From Oegoconia quadripuncta (lineage: Eukaryota; Arthropoda; Insecta; Lepidoptera; Autostichidae), in contig OX438751.1 in NCBI GenBank assembly GCA_949316235.1, forward strand, positions 20,708,801-20,772,800: DNA of 64,000 nt. The letters are read 5' to 3'. The translations under genes and the position numbers were made by a program. Below, piece after piece: positions 20,146 through 29,876 of this stretch; position 1 is the first letter of the stretch, and every line of letters starts with the position of its first letter. The notes beneath the pieces are model-generated. The model was not told the DNA's origin. It saw nothing but the letters and a program-made list of their open reading frames with translations, and searched no databases.

Positions 20146-20362
20146 TGTTCGCCACCAGCCGAAAATTGTTGGAATTCCATACAAAAGTTGTTTTCAGAAG
20201 AGTTTACTTTGTATGGGTTATCTAAAATTTTATGATCGAATTCGACTACGGTTTTTTGGGGAAAGTTGTTCGTAATCAGGAGTGACGTCACCAGTTAATG
20301 GGAATTACACGAATTCAAATTCACCCCTGTAGTATATGTATAGTATATTTATAATAAAAAAA

Positions 20363-20760
20363 CGTTACATTAAAATTACTACTGTGAATTTCATTGCATC
20401 GAAGAATATGCTCAGAACTCCTGCAACTATTTACAACAAAATCGATCAATAACTTCTTTCACCGTGGGCAAATATCACGAATCAGTAAACTATTTTTAGA
20501 AATATTGATTTAGTTATTGATTATTTTTTTTTTTTAAATTGTTTCAAGAAATCTTATAGTCTCTTCTACAAGGCAAAGAACACAGCACAGTGGCAACTTT
20601 AATTTAATATGTATTGTAAGTTTTATATCTAAATACCCATATTATAATTTATGCCTAAAGCAAGCTACAGAATGGCTAGAAAACATTTTTATTCTATTAC
20701 TGATGGGTACTATGTCCTTCTACAAAAAATGAGGAACTTTAAGATTTTCACCACAAAAAT
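20363..20760 (+). repeat. Fold-back family MITE-2, partial copy with flank
   Basis: ATTAAAATTACTACTGTGAA and TCGATCAATAACTTCT match the arms of the complete fold-back at 40296-40565. 20625-20745 (AAGTTTTATATCTAAATACC, GCCTAAAGCAAGCTACAG, TTACTGATGGGTA) matches 40098-40240 in reverse. The two loci therefore share more than the hairpin. Confidence 0.55.
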
Positions 20761-20875
20761 TATGTATTTTTACTGGACTATTTAGCTATGACCATTTTTA
20801 TTTCTATTATACATTTCTATATACTATACATACATATACCATACATATATATACATATACATACTATTTCTATAT

Positions 20876-21325
20876 ACAGGGTGTAAACAAATTTATGCAT
20901 TTCCCTGGAACTACACAGTCTAAGTAAATGTAAGTGGATATAGTTGAAAATTATCTAAGATGCGGTGAAAGGAAGCGGAGGTTGCGCTCAGTTTTTACCG
21001 CCGCGCATTGCGGATGTGGCTGCCCATCCGGTCCAGGGATCAATGATACTCAGCGCTGATGAGATTGATGATCCCACATCATATGGTCGTGGTGAGGAAT
21101 ACAGGTTTGACATTACCTGGAGAAATAGTAATCTCCTGTTTCTAATTTTATAGCTTCTGTATAGCACGGACGCTAGAGCACGCCTCCAACTCTACTTATT
21201 TTAATCAAATAAAAAAAAAGAGGAGGTTCACAATTCGACGACATACACACCAGCTATTGTAGTGCCCTAACGGGGTTCATATGTGAATGAATTTATATTT
21301 TGACATCTTATGTAACCACATGAGG
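20876..21325. other. Possible MITE end, otherwise unclassified
   Basis: TATACAGGGTGTAAACAAATTTATGC (20873-20898) has the CAGGGTG start common to insect TA-target transposons, but I could not find its partner. 20970-21130 is of mixed composition with no domain. AGAGGAGGTTCACAATTCGACG at 21220-21241 is a common repeat phrase. Confidence 0.3.
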
Positions 21326-21576
21326 TTGGTGGTAGGGCATTTTAAAATGTCCGCCTGGCTAGCTACCACCATCTTATCTAAATCTGCCGACAAGCAGCAA
21401 TGTTAATAGCATTATTGTGTTCCGGTTGTCAGAGGTAAGATAGCCAGTCCCCCAAATGTGTTGGGGTTTCCGGGTCAGTACGCTTCCACCTTTGACCTCA
21501 TCTTCACTTAACATCAGGTGTGATTGAGGTCAAGTACGAACCAGACGTGCATAAAAAAAAAAAAAAAAAAAAAAAG
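21326..21576 (+). repeat. SINE family A, headless copy
   Basis: Starts at GGTTGGTGGTAGGGCATTTT and continues to GGTCAAGTACGAACCAGACG and a 23-base A tail. The tail is among the longest in the window, a sign of recent insertion, but the head is missing. Confidence 0.8.
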
Positions 21577-21578
21577 AG

Positions 21579-21732
21579 GTAATAAATGATATGATATGAT
21601 ACAATACAATACCTACAATATATTTGTATTATTATATTGGGTTCGTATTTGACCTCAATCACACCTGATGTTAAGACAATACAAATATATTGTAGGTATT
21701 GTATTGTATCATATCATATCATTTATCTCTTT
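21579..21732. repeat. Large palindrome enclosing a reversed SINE-A fragment
   Basis: The arm at 21579-21632 (GATATGATATGATACAATAC, CTACAATATATTTGTATT) is repeated in inverted order at 21677-21732 with essentially no mismatch apart from the outer ends. The loop (21637-21676) is a piece of the family A 3' end on the - strand (ATTTGACCTCAATCACACC). Such a near-perfect palindrome should form a cruciform and points to a recent inverted duplication or a tail-to-tail insertion. Confidence 0.75.
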
Positions 21733-21799
21733 ATTGCGCAAAATAATTTACAATAATTTTTGATGATAACAATTAGAATACAATGGTAGAATAGATGAT

Positions 21800-22035
21800 A
21801 CTTACAAAGTAAACCATTCTGAAACCACCTTTAGTACAGAAGTCCAACAATTTTCGACTGAATTCGGCTATGGTTCCTAGTTCTTAACGAGGAGTGGAGT
21901 CACCAGCCGAAAATTGTTGGACATCCATACTACAGAATGGTTAACTTTGTATGATCGAAAATTTTTTGATCGAAATTGACTATAGTTCCTTGGGGAAAGT
22001 TGTTTGTAATTACACGAATTCAAATTCACATAAAG
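21800..22035. mobile_element. MITE-1, truncated copy
   Basis: Has ACAAAGTAAACCATTCTGAAACC, CCAACAATTTTCGACTGA and the opposite arm ending AATTACACGAATTCAAATTCAC. The left ~60 bp and the piece with GTGACGTCACC near the right end are missing. Confidence 0.65.
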
Positions 22036-22667
22036 TACTTTTGTTATATTATACTTGGGTGACAATTACGGATTTTTTACCTTTAAGCTTCGTTATCGCC
22101 TTCAATTGACAATTCGCGTCGAACGAAGCAATCTGAAGGGAAATTTGGGGCTATTCATAGAACCATAAATATCAAAGTCACCGACACTTTGACGTTTGTT
22201 AGCTTCAGTGAATTCGTGGAACTTTAGGGTAGGGGACCGATAAGTCGATATCTAATTTCTCTGGAAAAATGCAGATAACACGGTTTATAATAATTACGAG
22301 ACTCAAGAATGTTGACTATTTTTGACATTGTTTGAATTATCCAATTTATTTATTTGTAATATTATTTGTGTAAATTATTTATTATTTAGTTTGGCATCGT
22401 CTTGATTTTTACCTATAGATTGTTTAATGATTATTACTTAATAGTGACTTTCCATCGAGTTATTTTAGAAGAATTGTCATAAAAAATGAGAATCTGTAAT
22501 AGGCATAACATTAGATTTTGTGTAATAGGTTTTATAATGATGCTGTTGATTCTGTATTATTTAAAAGATAAAAAAAATAAAATTTTGATAGGTTACGAAT
22601 GTTTTACTATGACTTGACCCTATTGGAACGAATATTTTTTTTTTCATTTCGTTTAATAATAATATAA
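22036..22667. other. No recognised feature
   Basis: AT-rich unique sequence. 22080-22250 (GACAATTCGCGTCGAACG) is less AT-rich but unmatched. Confidence 0.4.
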
Positions 22668-22730
22668 ATTTCGGACACCTAGGTACACCAATTATCTAGT
22701 CCCAAACTATGCAAAGCTTGAACAATTCCT
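22668..22730 (-). repeat. SINE family C, 3' fragment
   Basis: TTTCGGACACCTAGGTACACC, ATCTAGTCCCAAACTATGC and AAAGCTTGAAC are the reversed 3' part of family C. The head is absent. Confidence 0.55.
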
Positions 22731-22867
22731 GACTTAGATAAGATATTTTTTAATTTCTATACTTAGAAGAGATTTTCTAAATATTCGAAACCATTTTCTA
22801 TGATAGATTAATAATTGAAATTCAGTAAGGTTCCGTTCTCTATCTCAATAGTGTAACATAATTTCCT

Positions 22868-23020
22868 CTTTTTTTGAAATCGGTTAAAAAAACCGGGCTA
22901 CGAAAATTCTTTGTCAACTAAAAAATGTGTATGAGAAAAACACGGACAGACAGGCAGACAATAAAGTGACGGGTTCAGTTTTTACCTAAAATGGGGGACG
23001 GTACCCTAAAAATAATTATA
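22868..23020 (+). repeat. Left arm of a ~140-bp inverted repeat
   Basis: GGTTAAAAAAACCGGGCTAC, GAAAATTCTTTGTCAACTAA, AAATGGGGGACGGTACCC. It matches the reverse complement of 23976-24113 at nearly every position over ~130 bp, except for a 6-base indel. The outer end is itself palindromic (GGTTAAAAAAACC). Confidence 0.75.
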
Positions 23021-23214
23021 CAGAAAACTTATTGCTGTATATCCACTTTAATGTAACAGTAACGGACCACTTGAGTGCGTAAATAATACATTAATTATTG
23101 CTTAGAAAAACTTAATGAGAATGCACTCCTCCCTACGGTTCTGCTGCTGTTACTACGTTGCATCATCGAGTAAGTGGAGACTTGTAAATTACTTATTTTA
23201 AATCGTCAGATTGA

Positions 23215-23262
23215 GAATGAGATTGTGGTCAAACGCGTATCCAGTTAATCATAAAAAAATGT
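23215..23262 (+). repeat. SINE-like A-tailed end (GATTGTGGTCAAACG type)
   Basis: GAGATTGTGGTCAAACGCG and CCAGTTAATCATAAAAAAA, the same 3' end as at 15270, 16535 and 25088. It lies directly before a reversed family C copy. Confidence 0.5.
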
Positions 23263-23450
23263 TTCGGACACTTATAGGTATTAATCATCTACTAAGCAAA
23301 GCTTGTAGTATAGATACTGGATAAACTTATAAAAATATTTATATAAACTTCCACGACTCTGCAATAAATATTCGTAGTTGTCATACAAACATTTACCCCT
23401 CGCGGGTTTCGCAGAGATGGTCACATATGAGTCCACGAATCGGTAGTCAG
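23262..23450 (-). repeat. SINE family C, damaged copy
   Basis: GTTTCGGACACTTATAGGTA, CTAAGCAAAGCTTGTAGTAT and a head broken at the B box: the CGCGGGTTTCGC stretch lacks the rest of GGGTTCGAATCCC because of a short deletion. Confidence 0.65.
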
Positions 23451-23539
23451 ATATAGAAATATAGTCGATAGTTTTCCTAAAAGTTTATTATAAAAATAAA
23501 GTAATTTTATAGTATTTGAAGAAATTACAAATACCGGAA

Positions 23540-23960
23540 ATCAGGTGAATGGAGCGCTGCATGCCTTATGAGAAGCAAGAAGGTGTCCAAAAGGGCTCGT
23601 CTGGCTGTTCATGACGATGATTCCAACACTGATTTACGGGAAAGGAATTGAGAAGTTATGAGTGGCCTTTGAAAGATAGAATAAGGAGTAGTGTAATTAT
23701 GGAGTTATGCAGTGAGAAAGAAGACGTAAATCGTGATAAAGATTGGAAAGGGTATGCTTAGATGGTTTAGACATGTGGAGAGTATGAATGAAAGAAAACT
23801 AACGAAAGAGATATACGAAGCGAATGTAGGTGTTGGAAATGGAAGACCACGGTGAACGTACAACGATAAATTTGGGGGTGTTTTGAAGAAAAATCAAATC
23901 AAGAGTACCCTAAACCGAGGAGCATGTAACTTGATGAAGCAAAAAATGTATGTTAGGTTC
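23540..23960 (+). pseudogene. Non-LTR retrotransposon: decayed C-terminal part of ORF2
   Basis: The + strand reads, across frame breaks and stops, RSKKVSKRARLAV, then WFRHVESMNERKLTKEIYEA and GNGRPR, ending with VLKKNQIKSTLNRGACNLM. The WFxHVxRM...LTKxIYEA...GRPRxTW order is the conserved end of an RTE/Jockey-type reverse transcriptase ORF that is very common in lepidopteran genomes. No polymerase motifs remain, so it is a 5'-truncated dead copy. It lies inside the inverted-repeat pair at 22868 and 23976. Confidence 0.7.
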
Positions 23961-23975
23961 ATGTTTAATTCTTTT

Positions 23976-24113
23976 TAGGGTACCGTCCCCCATTTTAGAT
24001 AAAAACTGAACCCGTATAGGATCACTTTATTGTCTGCCTGTCTGTGCGTGTTTTTCTCATACACATTTTTTAGTTGACAAAGAATTTTCGTAGCCCGGTT
24101 TTTTTAACCGCCA
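23976..24113 (-). repeat. Right arm of the ~140-bp inverted repeat
   Basis: TTTTTAGGGTACCGTCCCCC ... AGCCCGGTTTTTTTAACC, the reverse of the left arm. Outside it come GCCAAAAACGG and a SINE. The pair could be two independent insertions of one repeat or the ends of a 1.25-kb unit. Confidence 0.75.
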
Positions 24114-24480
24114 AAAACGGAGGCCACGGGTTCGATTTTCAGCGGGGTACTCGGTTTGGTTGGTGGTCGGCCATTTTAAAATATCCGCCTGGCTAGCTAT
24201 CACCATCTTATCTAAGTCTGTCGCCAAGCAGTAATGTTGATAGATAGATAAAAAGTTTAATTCATGAACTGGCGCACATACGTGAAAACAATAAGAGCCA
24301 TACAACTTAAAAAATATACGAACAGAGATTTAAACAATTAAAAACTCAGTAACATATACGTGATAGCCTTGTTCAGCTGTAAGAGATAAGATAGCCAGTT
24401 CCCCAAATATGTTGTAGGTTCCAAGTGAGCGTGCTCATCTTCACTTAAACTCTAGTGCGATTGAAGTCAGGCGTGACAAC
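24113..24480 (+). repeat. SINE family A interrupted by a 117-bp insertion
   Basis: GGGTTCGATTTTCAGCGGGG (decayed B box) and TGGCTAGCTATCACCATC are followed by a foreign block at 24244-24360, after which the SINE resumes at GTAAGAGATAAGATAGCC. TGATAG is duplicated at 24238-24243 and 24361-24366, the target duplication. The inserted block starts with a (GATA)n run and reads as a reversed LINE 3' end. Confidence 0.7.
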
Positions 24481-26819
24481 GGGATACCGTTGTCACTAAA
24501 ATGACAACAATTTTATTTGACATTATTAAATCGATTTCAAAAAAGATAATGTTGACAGCTCAAGAACGAAACTTATGATTTATATTATTCTAGTCTAACC
24601 GTGTATGTAAAATTTCGTAGGTATCCGTGCTATCACCCGTAGAGGAGATCCCTCTTAGGGAGGTTTTCCTGGCGCATCAGGTCATCGCGAAAATCGTGTA
24701 TGCAAAATTTATTATTCGTGCTATTAACTATGATATGATAGAGTCGAAATCCAGAAACAACATCTACTAAGGATTTCCTTCTAAGATCATGCGGGATGTT
24801 CGGTCAAGCACCAATCTGATTTCAACTCTGTGACACGAGACGTCATAAAGTTCATTGGTGATGATACGATGGTTGCTGCCAAATTGCGGGACGATGTAGT
24901 AAGGTAGCAAGACTATCAGATTTTTATAGTGACATATATTTTTGTGTGTCCGTTAGAATTGCATGATATTATTTCACTGTTGCCTTTCCATCTTCGGACA
25001 ACTAGACAAGGTGACGTTATCCACGTATTTGTTGTCGATATATCGAATATTGCCATGAAAAGATTCGCTTTTTCATTCAGCGATGGATAACTCGAGATTG
25101 TGATCAAACGTATGCACAGTCTATCATAAAAAAATTAGAAGAAGTGAATTTGAGAAACATTAGATCTTCAAAGTTTTGGAGTATTGTAGATGTTGTCAGC
25201 GAATCATTGCGTATGAAAAATTCCTGCAAATTTTTTTAACGGGATGGTGCAACTCTGACCGAGTTGCAAATTTTTATCTAGATAACATAAACGGATAAAC
25301 ATTTTATTGCCATTATCAATCTCCTAGCAGCCCTTACCAAGCACAAGTATAATAATTTATTAAAATCTTTTAGAAACGGCCTGGTCGAACAAAGTAAATA
25401 GAATACTAGGTTTTTGTTGAAGCACGTTATAATGCGCTAACGAAAAGGGACAGACAATTTTTTCCACTCTTCATGTAAGAATAAGAAAGAACATTTCAAA
25501 CTTGTAAGGCAATTCCTTTCAGTAATACGAAGCTGTATAATAATTTTTTAACATACCCAGATAAGATAAGGAGTGTGAGTACAAATTGAAACGCATTATT
25601 GATTCGAACAAACTATAGACATTGCTCAATATGAAGATTAATTCGCAGTCAAAATCACGAACAATAATAGATTCTATTACGGCTCTATTGAATGCAGTGA
25701 TATCGTATCAGTGGGCGATACTGGTGATAACGGTGAATAGTGTTGCCAGGTTGGTACCAATGATGGGGATAAACCAAATATAACACATTAGTGGTTCTAA
25801 GTTTTAATTCCAGCACATATAAAAATAGATTTTTAGTACAATTCATATTTGCTTGGGTTATTTTATTACAACCAAGAATCGTTTGTTATTATCACTGTTA
25901 ACAAGAAAATAAATGGCAAAAACTTCTAAGCAGAATGTTAAATCCGTTTAAAAAATTTCCATGCACCTATTCGTATCACCAAAAGTGTCCGAAGGGCGAC
26001 AACACTGGATGGAACATTTTAGCAACTCGCAGCAACCCGAGTTGATTATGTCCGTTCATTAACAAACAGCCACAAGAACATATTTGTAAATAATTAAATG
26101 AAACCAAACCACTGTTATGGAAAAATAAACAATCTCAAAAACCGGTCACTCGGATATCCATAAGGGGATGTGTTCTTTTATTAATACACAAGAGCATATT
26201 TAACTATGGCCTTATGACTAATATTACAACCTTGAACTAGAGTTATTTATTTCACATAAAAATTATTTGTAAATCAATCACTTTAAAGTGGAAAGAAGTA
26301 GCTGTAGGTGTGAGTGGAGCAAGAAGAAAAGAAGTTGACATCTAGGTTTTGGAGACGATGATAAAAGACATCAAAATCAGGGCAATCTAGTGCGTATTTC
26401 TTAGGTTAAATAAAGTGCAAAAGGTATCTTTATCACTAATCTCTTTGTCTCTTCAATTTAATCTTTGTCGGTGGAGTAATGACCACGTTTCCAGTAATAC
26501 GTATTACATACATATTAGCCTGTCTTTTTGAGATTCAAATAAATTCTAAAATAAGATCGCAACCCGTGCCCATTATTTGTATTTACGAGTTAGTTGAGCA
26601 ATCACTCTTTCCAGTTGAGCATATTCAGCAAATGACGAATTGTCGCCTTTTGTGTCGACAATTTCTTTGTTTTTATTTCGCTTACTCCAGTTCCATTATC
26701 GATGGGGCTTTCATCATCGAAATGTGCTGTATCTTGATCATTCGCTTGGCAAAACGCATGAGTTGTCAAAACTGTCTGTTACTGGGCCATTGTAAGTAAA
26801 CGTGTTATACTTGTAAACC
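24481..26819. other. Repeat-poor, unclassified DNA
   Basis: Apart from a SINE-like A-tailed end at 25088-25130 (GAGATTGTGATCAAACG), I recognise no repeats. Open frames are short and without domain character. Possibly upstream regulatory DNA of the GC-rich block that follows. This is inference from position only. Confidence 0.35.
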
Positions 26820-26829
26820 ATCGGAGTAA

Positions 26830-27218
26830 TCGTCAGGGGCACAGTTTCGGCGCGTGAGTCAGGTGTCGCGAGTAAACAGATTCCCCGGCCCTGGCCTGAG
26901 GCGACCCTCGTCGATATATGGCTCCCATCGGTGGCGGCGCGAACATTCGCGGCACGTCCTTTGTTGGCCGTTTTGTTTTGGAGTACCATCCGGTTCCTGG
27001 TGGTGGGGCGGAGGGGACAGGTGGGCGCAGGTAGCGCGCGCGGCGGCTGCCAGTCCACCTCGGCGCGTCGCCGGCTGCGCGCGCGCCTCGTTCGCCTCGC
27101 CTCAAATATGGAAATAGCAAGTCAGTCCGCGACAGGTGCGCGGCCGCGGCATTCGTGCACGTGTACTATTTGTGAGTGCGCCGGTCTTGCCTCCTCCTCT
27201 ACAGTCCTCATCACGCCG
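26830..27218 (+). promoter_or_regulatory. CpG/GC-rich promoter with candidate untranslated first exon
   Basis: This is the most GC- and CpG-rich block of the window (for example GTAGCGCGCGCGGCGGCTGC and GGCTGCGCGCGCGCCTCG near 27030-27090), set in AT-rich DNA. TCAGT, an insect initiator match, lies at 27122-27126. About 95 bases later there is a strong 5' splice donor, CACGCCG|GTAAGTTT (GT at 27219-27220). Together these suit transcription starting in or near the block with an exon ending at 27218. Open frames cross the block on both strands (for example 26931-27245 and 26833-27120, -), but they are what GC-rich DNA gives by chance and none has a domain I recognise. The following DNA would be a long first intron, and no downstream coding exon could be identified. 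It could be a protein-coding gene's leader or a long noncoding RNA. Confidence 0.5.
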
Positions 27219-27227
27219 GTAAGTTTA
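27219..27227 (+). other. Strong 5' splice donor candidate
   Basis: G|GTAAGTTT, eight of nine positions fitting the metazoan donor consensus, at the right edge of the GC-rich block where GC content drops. No partner acceptor can be fixed by eye. Confidence 0.45.
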
Positions 27228-29676
27228 ACCCTAAGATCTCGGTGAAAAGTTTTGAACTTTGGAACTGGCTGCCGCGTTTTTGTCGTTTCTGTAATAACAG
27301 CGTCGATTGCTCGCACGCATCTGCCGTTCCGTTTCGGTGCAGCTGCTGTCAGTTGAATAGTAGGTATAATATTCTTTTTCATATCATCATCTTGAATGTA
27401 ACGTTTAGTTGAATAAGGATGCCCTCAGACGTATGTAAGGGTTTTAACACAATTAGTATTGGCTGAAGCCGGTTGCGTTCACACGGTCGGCGGGCGCGAT
27501 TCGCATGTTGCTGTTACCTGGGTAAATATTGGTTCGATAACGTCCGCAATACGTGCGTGTACACCTACCGTTATCGATTCCACACATGCGTCACGTTCAA
27601 TAGTTATCTTTGGCGGATCTGGGTCATTGTTCTTTTGTATTTCGCCTGTTGCTTGCTGCTTGATAAGGTTTCCCTCATATGGTTTCCTTTTCGCTAACAT
27701 TATTGCATTTTACACGTTTCATTCCATAATTGCTAAACTCATATTCAAAGTACGTATTTTTACACGTAGCTAGACTATTATCATTATTACTTAAAACTAA
27801 CAAAAAGGTAAGGATACTTGCAAATACGAAACGACTCGTATTATGTGATGTAATGTACCTAACAAACAACCAGTAAACGGAGGTAACGCAGCCACAGATT
27901 ACTACCTATATAAGCGCAGCCGCCAACAAATTGAACAGAGAAAACATTTCCATGCTCGCAGTTAACTATTACTAAAAACGTAAAACATATGACTATCTTT
28001 AAAAATGATATGATTGTCTATGGGCATAAACGGAAATTTTAAAGTCATTTAAGGAAAACGGTTACGGCATATAGCAGATTGATTCTGAATCGTAACGAAT
28101 CGATTAAAGTGTGTAGGAACGAATTACCGAAATTCAATCAATTTGTGTAACCATCACAGCGCGAAAGGATGAGCGATATCGTCTTGCCACCCAATTTATC
28201 ATAACATGATGTTAGATTATAAAAACGTTGAAAAATTAATCATTAAATTGCCCTAAAAAATTTAGAACTCTATTACTTTCTTCTGGGAAACCGTTAATAT
28301 TAATTTCTTATCAGTAAATTAACCGTTAAAAAGCACTTCCGAAGGCCTTTCGTATTTTTTGTATAATATAAAATTTTATTCTAAATTAGTTTAAGTGTTG
28401 CTATGTGTGTAGGTATGTGTATCACATTTACATCAGAGCCTTTTACATTGAAAAAGCATATAAGATTTGTGGGATCAGATCTTATTTACAAAACATTTAT
28501 TCTAAACTTATTAATATTTATAAAATTGAGTACCTATATTTAAAATGAGTGTATATTTCTAATTGCTAATTCTTGGTATTTGTAGGCATTTCTTCAACGC
28601 CGCATCCACAGCTCTCAGTTCTGCTGTATAGCTCAGTGCTCCTGCGCACTGCTATTATAGTGCGGTGAATAGGTTCGGTTTTTTCCTACCTGCCTCGCTT
28701 CGTCGCTCACAGCTCGCGTTCCGTGACTGAGCGAAATTTTTGTATCACCACCATTTCTGTAATATTTAATACGATTATCCTTAACATTTCATGACATTTC
28801 TGTCAACGATCCAACAAGTATGAACAGGTTGGCATGACTCATCTCTTTCTTTTGATATATGATTGAATGTCCTAATTTAGGTATATTACGACTTACCTAA
28901 CCTGCTCCTTTTTAATAAACAAAATTCTTTTTCGAATAAGTTGTTTACTTCGACAGATTAAGTTCCGTTAGCTTACTTCGATCTCTATCACGTGTCTATC
29001 GGAAATTCCATCGACCTTGAGTGAGGCATCAAACTTTTGAACCTGCGAATTTCCAATTCAAGTTCATTGCCACCAGTTGTCACATAAACTTATATATTTA
29101 CATGTTTCGCATAATGGGGTGCTACCACTCGTAATTTTAGTTACACATTATATGTTTGAGAAAAATATCTTTAACTATATTTTCTTGCCTATGGAAAACT
29201 ATCAAAGTAGGTATCTGACTCTGGTTTGATCCGTTTCCAGACATAGTTTTGGGCGATTTTGCTAACCATCCTATAGGTAATTTAATAACATAATAATAGT
29301 ACAAGTGTGATAATGGATACTTATTATTATAGATTTGTGACTATGCAACTATTTCGAATAATATATAAATTTGGTAACTCACACCACTTTCATCGTGGCG
29401 AAGGATTTATAAATAAAAAAAAGTCCGTCACAAGAATCCACAATATTATCATTAAGCACTGCATTTGTCTATTAGTCTAAGCTTAGAGGTTGAGGTTTCG
29501 TCATTCATTCATTACGTCAGCCAACTTAGAACATAAATATGTTGACCAAAATGTAAAATAATCGTATAATTCTCATACAAGTGATTTTAACCTTGCACTT
29601 GCCTACTGGGTTCTCAAGGACACTGCATTATCCGATCTATCGGAATATAAGTCTAAACTCATGTATATAGTATATA
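27228..29676. other. Repeat-poor block; candidate intron/regulatory DNA
   Basis: No recognised repeats. 27420-27660 keeps a fairly high CpG level (CGGTCGGCGGGCGCGATTCG). A TATA-type core promoter candidate lies at 27907 (separate entry). 28590-28740 has a GC-moderate patch with a GTGCTCCTGCGCAC hairpin. Confidence 0.35.
27907..27940 (+). promoter_or_regulatory. Possible TATA-type core promoter
   Basis: CTATATAAGCGC, a good TATA box, is followed ~30 bp later by an A/C-rich start-like region (CAAATTGAACAG). No open frame or donor follows convincingly, so this may be chance. It is noted because it lies in the repeat-poor block. Confidence 0.25.
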
Positions 29677-29874
29677 TTGTGTGCTATTTTATTTGGTTAC
29701 AATCATATCATAATGGAGTCTGATGGTGTTGCTACCACATCGGATTGTGGCATCCGCGCTCTCAAATCGCCGGCGTCACGCGTTGTCCGCCGTCCGGAAC
29801 GAATGGCCGGAGATAAGCATCGACCAGTCGCAGCACTAGTTTACCAGCGTACAAGGGCTACCAACAACATGTAA
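29677..29874 (+). other. Short CpG-rich open stretch of unknown nature
   Basis: A 65-codon frame, of which the part from the internal ATG at 29713 is rich in CpG and basic residues (SPASRVVRRPERMAG, KHRPVAALVYQRT). It matches no family I know. It could be an exon or a conserved element, since it stands out from AT-rich flanks. A purely noncoding explanation is equally possible. Confidence 0.25.
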
Positions 29875-29876
29875 TT

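Larger units (their letters stand above)
19372..20330. mobile_element. MITE-1 copy carrying nested insertions
   Basis: The left end TACGGGGTGAATTTGA and right end TCAAATTCACCCCTGTA, with the internal CCAACAATATTCGG / CCGAAAATTGTTGG arms, mark a MITE-1. Two sets of foreign DNA interrupt it: 19407-19938 (see next entry) and a (TGAAA)n block at 20079-20145. Removing them gives an element co-linear with 7735-8119. Confidence 0.7.

Noticed and set aside
26738..27120. Overlapping 90-106-codon frames on both strands in the GC-rich block
   Set aside because: They arise from scarce stop codons in GC-rich DNA. Composition is Arg/Ala/Pro-biased in every frame and no domain is visible.
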